Below, piece after piece: positions 59,545 through 64,000 of a stretch of DNA of 64,000 nucleotides. A model generated the notes under the pieces. It saw nothing but the letters and a program-made list of their open reading frames with translations, ran no database searches and was not told the DNA's origin. The DNA is from JBBQSN01 sp963825505 (GTDB lineage: Bacteria; Actinomycetota; Actinomycetes; Actinomycetales; CAWJMD01): positions 62,001 to 126,000 of the forward strand of contig CAWGTL010000010.1 in assembly GCA_963825505.1 (NCBI GenBank). The letters run 5' to 3'. Positions within the stretch are counted from its first letter, which is position 1, and each line of letters begins with the position of its first letter. The position numbers and the translations under genes are program-made.

Positions 59545-60726
59545 ATGCTCCGTTCCCTGTTCTCCGGCATCAGCGGGCTGCGCTCGCACCAGACGATGAT
59601 GGACGTCACCGGCAACAACATCGCCAACGTCAACACCAACGGCTTCAAGTCGTCCAGCACCCAGTTCCAGGACACCCTCAGCCAGCTGCTGCGCGCCGCC
59701 GGTGCACCGCAGGGCACCACGGCCGGCTCCAACCCCTCGCAGGTCGGGCTCGGCGTGCGGGTCGCGGGCGTCACCACGAACTTCGGCCAGGGCTCGGCGC
59801 AGCAGACCGGCCGCAGCCTCGACCTGATGATCAACGGCGACGGCTTCTTCGTCACCCAGTCGGTCAACGAGACGCTCTACACCCGCGCCGGCGCGCTGAC
59901 CTTCGACGTCAACGGCACCCTGATCACCAGCGAGGGCTACAAGGTCCAGGGCTGGCAGGCCGACGCCTCGACCGGCGCGATCAGCACCACCGGCGGCGTC
60001 GGCGACATCAAGCTGCCGATCAGCACGCTGATGCAGCCGCGCTCCACAGGCACCACGACGTTCGAGGGCAACCTGCCCGCCGACGCCGCGACCGGCACCA
60101 CGCTCCCGGCCTCGATCGACGTCTACGACGCGCAGGGCACCCGCTCCACGCTGTCGGTGACCTTCCGCAAGGACGACGCCGACACCTGGTCGGTGCTCGA
60201 GGGTGCCACCGTCCTCGGCACGGTCGACTTCACCGGCGGCGGCGGCGCCCACACCACGACCCCGGCCACGCTGACCTCCGCGTCCGGCATCGACCTGGAC
60301 CTGTCGACCGTCACCGGCTTCTCCGGCACGACGTCGATCAAGACCAGCGGCCAGGACGGCTACCAGGTCGGCAGCCTCACCGCCTTCACCATCGGCCCGG
60401 ACGGCGTCCTCACCGGCATCTTCAGCAACGGCCTGAAGCAGCCCGTCGCGCAGATCGCCACCGCGACGTTCGCCAACGTGGCGGGCCTGGAGAAGGCCGG
60501 CGGCTCGACCTACCGCACCACGGTCAACTCCGGCTCGGCCCGTGTCGGCGCCCCCGGTCTGGACGACCGCGGCGCCCTCTCCAGCGGCATGCTCGAGATG
60601 TCGAACGTCGACCTCGCCGCCGAGTTCACCAACCTGATCATCGCCCAGCGCGGTTTCCAGGCGAACTCGCGCGTCATCACCTCCTCGGACGAGCTGCTCC
60701 AGGACCTGGTCAACCTCAAGCGCTGA
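59545..60726 (+). CDS. flgE: Flagellar hook protein FlgE
   Basis: The hook subunit, 393 residues. The N-terminus GISGLRSHQTMMDVTGNNIANVNTNGFKSS and the C-terminus MSNVDLAAEFTNLIIAQRGFQANSRVITSSDELLQDLVNLKR are the D0 helices. LDLMINGDGFFVTQ and TRAGALTFDVNGTL are D1 motifs. ATG 59545 has GAGGAGG upstream. A sequence ACCGATATC at 59476-59484 looks like a flagellar -10, but the matching -35 is poor. In other actinobacteria flbD and motA-motB follow directly; here a LysR/EamA pair intervenes. Confidence 0.97.
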   Translation: MLRSLFSGISGLRSHQTMMDVTGNNIANVNTNGFKSSSTQFQDTLSQLLRAAGAPQGTTAGSNPSQVGLGVRVAGVTTNFGQGSAQQTGRSLDLMINGDGFFVTQSVNETLYTRAGALTFDVNGTLITSEGYKVQGWQADASTGAISTTGGVGDIKLPISTLMQPRSTGTTTFEGNLPADAATGTTLPASIDVYDAQGTRSTLSVTFRKDDADTWSVLEGATVLGTVDFTGGGGAHTTTPATLTSASGIDLDLSTVTGFSGTTSIKTSGQDGYQVGSLTAFTIGPDGVLTGIFSNGLKQPVAQIATATFANVAGLEKAGGSTYRTTVNSGSARVGAPGLDDRGALSSGMLEMSNVDLAAEFTNLIIAQRGFQANSRVITSSDELLQDLVNLKR

Positions 60727-60735
60727 CGCATCCCC

Positions 60736-61702
60736 TCACGCGGCGCCCGGCGGCCCCGACCCCTGCGGGGGCGGGGCCGCCGCGCTGCCGGCGGCGCCTC
60801 CCGCTGCGGCGCCCGTGCGGCGCAGCACCTCGGCCACCTCGCGCACCGAGGGGGTGCGGCTGCGACGGGTGAGCAGGAAGACCTCGCGACCCACCGCGGC
60901 GGACCGCAGCGGGCGGACCACCACCCCGGGCGGGTCGAACCCGAGGACGAGGTCGGGCAGCAGCGCGCCGGCGCCGGTGGTGCGGACGAGCTCGAGCTGG
61001 ATGAGGAAGTCGTCGGAGGTGTACCGCACGTCCGGCTCGAAGCCGCCGATCTCACGGCACGCCCGCACGTGCATGTCGTGGTGCCCGGTCCCGGGCTGGC
61101 TGGTGGTCCACGGCATCTCGGCCAGGCGCGACAGCGGCAGCCGGTCCACCGTCGCCTCCGGGTGGTCGGCGGGCAGCACCAGGTCGATGCCCTCGCGCAG
61201 GACCGTCTCGCGCTCGAGCTCCGGGTGCAGCACCCGCGGCTGGCCCACGTACTCGTCGCCGACGAGGACGTCGAGCTGGTGCAGGCGCAGGGCGGGCACG
61301 GCCTGCTCGACCTCGGACTCGGTGGCCTCGACCCGGATGCCGGGGTGGGTGCGCGACAGGGTGCGGATCGTCGGCGCCACCATCCGCAGGAACGCGGACT
61401 GGAAGGCCGCCACCCGCACCGTGCCCGCGAGCCGGCCGGCCGCGACGGCGGCGACCTCCGCCTGCGCCGCGTCCATGCCCGTCGAGCAGCCCGTCGGCGT
61501 GCCGCACCAGCACCGCGCCGGCCTCGGTGAGACGCACACCGCGCCCGACGCGCTCCAGCAGCGCCGTGCCGGCCTCGCGCTCGAGCGCGGCGAGCTGCTG
61601 GGAGATCGCGCTGGGGGTGTACCCGAGAGCGCGCGCGGCGGCGTGCAGCGTCCCGCGGACGTGCACCTCCCGCAGGACGCGCAGCCGGCGCAGGTCGATC
61701 AC
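60736..61702 (-). CDS. LysR-family transcriptional regulator (one frameshift)
   Basis: A LysR regulator of about 321 residues. The helix-turn-helix domain MIDLRRLRVLREVHVRGTLHAAARALGYTPSAISQQLAALE starts at ATG 61702. One extra base near 61484, after VLVRHADGLLDG, shifts the frame. The effector domain continues as MDAAQAEVAAVAAGRLAGTV and LRMVAPTIRTLSRTHPGIRVEATESEVEQAVPAL to the stop at 60736. It is divergent from the EamA transporter gene, its likely target. Confidence 0.88.
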
Positions 61703-61796
61703 CAGGACGATCCGATCATCCGTTCAGGATATCTGCACGGTTCGGTGAAGCAGGTCGCGCTGGACGTGAACGATCGTCCGGCCTCACGCTGGCCGG
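61703..61796. promoter_or_regulatory. LysR/EamA divergent promoter region
   Basis: A 94-base divergent gap. It contains ATCC-GTTCA-GGAT (61718-61730), a short inverted repeat that extends imperfectly to GATCATCC/GGATATC and is of the size LysR proteins bind. No other repeat or hairpin is evident. Confidence 0.4.
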
Positions 61797-62708
61797 GTGG
61801 GAGCCCTCGCCTGTGTCGCGTCCGCCGTCGCCTTCGGGCTGCTGGCGGTGTTCGCCAAGCTGGCCTACGGCGAGGGCGTCGACCTCGACGCCCTGCTGCT
61901 CCTGCGCTTCGGTGCCGCCGGGGCGCTGCTGCTGGCCGTCGCGGCCTGCACCGGGCGGCTGCGCGGGCTGCACCCGCGGGTCGTGGTGGGCGGTCTCGCG
62001 ATGGGCGCCGTCGGTTACGCCGCCCAGTCCGGGCTCTACCTCGCTGCGCTCGGACGGGTCGAGGCGTCCCAGACGGCGCTGCTGTTCTGCGGCTACCCGC
62101 TCCTGGTGATGGTCGGTGCCGTGCTGACCCGCCGCGAGCCGCCGTCGCGCCGCCGGGGCGCGGCGCTGGTCCTGGCGCTGCTCGGCGTCGCGCTGGTGCT
62201 GGGCGGCGCCTCCGCGGGCGAGGTCGACCTGCTCGGCGCAGCCTGCGCGATCGGGTCCGCCGTGGTCTACACCGGCTACATCCTGGTCGGCGACCGCATC
62301 GGCGCGCCCGACCCGCTGGCGTTCGCGGCCCTGGTGTGCGGGGGCGCGGCCTGCACCTTCGGCCTGTGGTCGCTCGTGCACGGCGCGCCCGGCCTCGGCT
62401 TCGGTGCCGGCGGCTGGCTCTGGCTCGCTCTCATCGCGCTGGTGAGCACCGTCGCGGCGATCGTGCTGTTCTTCGCGGGGCTGGCGCGCGTGGGCCCGAC
62501 CGCCGCCGCGCTGCTGTCGACCGTCGAGCCCGTCGTCACCGTCGTCGGTGCGGCGCTGGTCTTCGGCGAGGTGCTCACGCTCCAGCAGGCGGTCGGCGGC
62601 GTGCTCGTCCTCGGCACCGTCCTGCTCGTGCAGTGGCCGGCGCGACGCCGGCTGCCGGCGGCGGCCCCGGCTCCGCCTGTGCCGGAACGGGTCCCAGCGG
62701 GTCGCTGA
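61797..62708 (+). CDS. EamA-family (drug/metabolite) transporter
   Basis: A 303-residue protein with ten predicted helices in two EamA repeats. The first starts ACVASAVAFGLLAVFAKLAY and includes YLAALGRVEASQTALLFCGYPLLVMVGA. The second starts AACAIGSAVVYTGYILVGDRI and ends with FFAGLARVGPTAAALLSTVEPVVTVVGAALVFGEVLTLQQAVGGVLVL. It probably exports a metabolite. GTG 61797 is close to the LysR promoter. It lies in the flagellar cluster but is unrelated to flagella by family. Confidence 0.9.
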   Translation: MGALACVASAVAFGLLAVFAKLAYGEGVDLDALLLLRFGAAGALLLAVAACTGRLRGLHPRVVVGGLAMGAVGYAAQSGLYLAALGRVEASQTALLFCGYPLLVMVGAVLTRREPPSRRRGAALVLALLGVALVLGGASAGEVDLLGAACAIGSAVVYTGYILVGDRIGAPDPLAFAALVCGGAACTFGLWSLVHGAPGLGFGAGGWLWLALIALVSTVAAIVLFFAGLARVGPTAAALLSTVEPVVTVVGAALVFGEVLTLQQAVGGVLVLGTVLLVQWPARRRLPAAAPAPPVPERVPAGR

Positions 62709-62746
62709 GGCGACGGCCCGCGCAGGCAGCTGCGCGTGCCGAACTC

Positions 62747-62775
62747 CTCAGGTGGTCGGGGTCCCGGCCGATGGG
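62747..62775 (+). promoter_or_regulatory. Sigma-28-like promoter of flbD-motA-motB
   Basis: CTCAGG (62747-62752), 14 bases, GCCGATGGG (62767-62775), 53 bases before the flbD ATG. It is identical in both boxes to the fliC promoter. It restarts flagellar transcription after the LysR/EamA pair. Confidence 0.85.
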
Positions 62776-62827
62776 AGTCGTGAAGGCCCACGGACGGGCT
62801 GCCACGCACCATCCAAGGACGGACGTC

Positions 62828-63112
62828 ATGATCATCCTCACGCGCCTGAACGGCGAGCGGTTCGCACTGAACCCCGACCTGCTCGAACGGGTCGACAGCA
62901 CGCCCGACACCGTGCTGACGCTGCTGGGCGGCACCAAGTACGTCGTCAGCGAGTCGATGGAGCTCGTCATCGAGCGGGTCCGCGACTTCCGCGCCGGCGT
63001 CATCAGCGCCAGCCACGTGCCGCTCGGCCTCGTGCCGGACCTCCACGAGCAGGACGACGACGTCACCGGCGTCGCCGGCGCCGTGCCGCTGCGTCCGCGC
63101 CGGCGGTCCTGA
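62828..63112 (+). CDS. flbD: Flagellar FlbD-family protein
   Basis: A 94-residue protein of the small FlbD family of Gram-positive flagellar operons. IILTRLNGERFALNPDLLERVDSTPDTVLTLLGGTKYVVSESMELV is the whole conserved domain. It normally lies between the hook gene and motA. The C-terminal 30 residues are acidic, then basic. Function is unknown. Its stop overlaps the motA start (TGATG). Confidence 0.93.
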   Translation: MIILTRLNGERFALNPDLLERVDSTPDTVLTLLGGTKYVVSESMELVIERVRDFRAGVISASHVPLGLVPDLHEQDDDVTGVAGAVPLRPRRRS

Positions 63113-63897
63113 TGGATCCCGCGACCCTCATCGGCCTGGCCGTCGGCTTCGGCGCGATCATCACCGCGATGATCCTCGAGGGCGGGAACCCGGCCTCGAT
63201 CCTGCTCCCCGCCCCGATGGTGCTCGTCTTCGGCGGGACGCTCGGCGTCGGGATCGCCGGCGGGCTGCTGCGCGACCTCAAGACCATCGTGGCCGGGGTG
63301 AAGAAGGCGCTGCTCGGCGGCTCCAAGCCCCCGACCGACACCATCGCCGAGATCGTCTCGCTCGCCGAGCGCGCGCGCCGCGAGGGACTTCTCGCGCTGG
63401 AGGAGGCGATCAGCTCGGTCGAGGACGAGTTCCTCAAGGACAGCCTGCAGTCGGCCGTGGACGGCACCGACCCCGAGGACCTGCGCACGATCATGCTCGA
63501 CCGGATCGACGCGAAGACCGCCAGCGACAAGGTGGCCTCGAAGTTCTTCACCGACCTCGGCGGCTTCGCCCCGACGATCGGCATCATCGGCACCGTCATC
63601 AGCCTCGTGCACGTCCTGGAGAACCTCGGCAACCCCGACGACCTCGGTCACATGATCGCGGCGGCGTTCGTCGCGACGCTGTGGGGCGTGCTGTCGGCCA
63701 ACGTGATGTGGCTGCCGATCGCCAACAGGCTCAAGCGGCTCACCGAGACCGAGGTGGCGCAGATGCACCTCGTGGTCGAGGGCGTCGTCGCGATCCAGGC
63801 CGGCGCCAACCCGCGCCTGGTGCAGCAGCGGCTGTCCAGCCTCCTGCCCCCCGCGGACGCCGAGGCGGCGGCGGCGACGGCGAAGAAGGCGGCGTGA
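63112..63897 (+). CDS. motA: Flagellar motor stator protein MotA
   Basis: A 261-residue membrane protein with four helices. It begins DPATLIGLAVGFGAIITAMILEGGNPASIL. A cytoplasmic loop carries the charged residues that contact FliG (ERARREGLLALEEAISSVEDEFLKDSL). FTDLGGFAPTIGIIGTVISLVHVLENLG and AAFVATLWGVLSANVMWLPIANRLK form the last two helices. With MotB it forms the proton channel. ATG 63112 overlaps the flbD stop. Confidence 0.96.
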   Translation: MDPATLIGLAVGFGAIITAMILEGGNPASILLPAPMVLVFGGTLGVGIAGGLLRDLKTIVAGVKKALLGGSKPPTDTIAEIVSLAERARREGLLALEEAISSVEDEFLKDSLQSAVDGTDPEDLRTIMLDRIDAKTASDKVASKFFTDLGGFAPTIGIIGTVISLVHVLENLGNPDDLGHMIAAAFVATLWGVLSANVMWLPIANRLKRLTETEVAQMHLVVEGVVAIQAGANPRLVQQRLSSLLPPADAEAAAATAKKAA

Positions 63898-64000
63898 GCT
63901 CGGGCGCGGCCCGCCGCGGTCGTCGCGGCGGGCACGAGGAGGAGCACGAGAACCACGAGCGGTGGCTGGTCAGCTACGCCGACATGATCACCGTGCTGAT
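63894..64000 (+). CDS. motB: Flagellar motor stator protein MotB (5' part)
   Basis: GTG 63894 overlaps the motA stop (GTGA). The 35 codons in the window give a charged N-terminus (HEEEHENHERWL) and then VSYADMITVL. This is the start of the single membrane helix, with Asp30 as the proton-carrying residue. The gene continues beyond the window; the OmpA-like peptidoglycan-binding domain is not seen. Confidence 0.93.
   Translation, partial: MSSGAARRGRRGGHEEEHENHERWLVSYADMITVL

Noticed and set aside
1..64000. Prophage, integrase, transposase, conjugative or antiphage gene cluster
   Set aside because: No integrase, terminase, transposase, Cas or restriction subunit is seen; the DUF222/HNH gene is the only mobile-type gene, and the window is otherwise chromosomal.
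1..64000. tRNA or rRNA genes
   Set aside because: No cloverleaf with T-loop GGTTCGANTCC or rRNA-like stretch was noticed by eye; a covariance-model search would be decisive.

Overview
The window comes from a very GC-rich, flagellated actinobacterium. The best guess is Nocardioidaceae (Nocardioides or a relative). The reasons are the strong G/C third-position bias, many GTG starts, the SOS-controlled DUF222/HNH (13E12-type) gene, FurA-KatG, phosphoketolase plus acetate kinase, an ethylmalonyl-CoA pathway gene set, and an actinobacterial flagellar cluster with FlbD. This assignment is inference from gene content; no rRNA or tRNA gene lies in the window.

Layout. 1-4.9 kb: an operon that looks like a fructosamine (Amadori product) uptake and breakdown system: the tail of a FrlB-like deglycase, a HAD phosphatase, a FrlD-like kinase, a sugar-binding lipoprotein and two ABC permeases. 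5.0-6.6 kb: an LLM flavin oxidoreductase, remnants of a GNAT acetyltransferase and a sortase, and a small membrane protein. 6.7-10.1 kb: phosphoketolase-acetate kinase (xfp-ackA, minus strand). 10.2-13.2 kb: furA-katG followed by strong hairpins and a 56-residue ORF. 13.3-20 kb (minus strand): a secreted subtilase, a spermidine-synthase-like protein, a lipoprotein beta-lactamase, a VOC protein and an APH-type kinase. 20-22.6 kb: an LLM oxidoreductase coupled to a trehalose-synthase-like GH13 enzyme. 22.6-36 kb: mixed housekeeping and membrane genes, including an S41 peptidase/MarR divergon, a DEAD-box helicase, PsiE, HisN, several DUF proteins, the LexA-boxed DUF222/HNH gene and an AI-2E family transporter. 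36-40.3 kb: crotonyl-CoA carboxylase/reductase, methylmalonyl-CoA epimerase, thiolase and MeaB. 40.3-64 kb: the flagellar cluster: fliW-flgL-flgK-flgN (minus strand), then sigma factor, fliC, fliD, fliS, two unknown genes, an EAL-HDOD protein, flgB-flgC-fliE-fliF-fliG-fliH-fliI-fliJ, a peptidoglycan hydrolase fusion, fliK, flgD, flgE, a LysR/EamA insertion, then flbD-motA-motB (cut by the window end).

Two points stand out. First, five sites in front of flagellar transcription units share one pattern, CTCARG-N14-RCCGATGGR. This is most simply the promoter of the FliA/sigma-D-like sigma factor encoded at 43.7 kb. It ties flgN-flgK-flgL-fliW, fliC, the EAL-HDOD gene, the flgB operon and flbD-motA-motB into one regulon. 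Second, conserved genes between about 24.8 and 48.5 kb, plus single cases at 1.6 and 61.5 kb, contain more than twenty apparent single-base indels. Most look like one extra base, and fusing adjacent reading frames restores normal family sequences. This looks like residual assembly error rather than gene death. Frameshifted genes are therefore annotated over their full span, with the break positions given.
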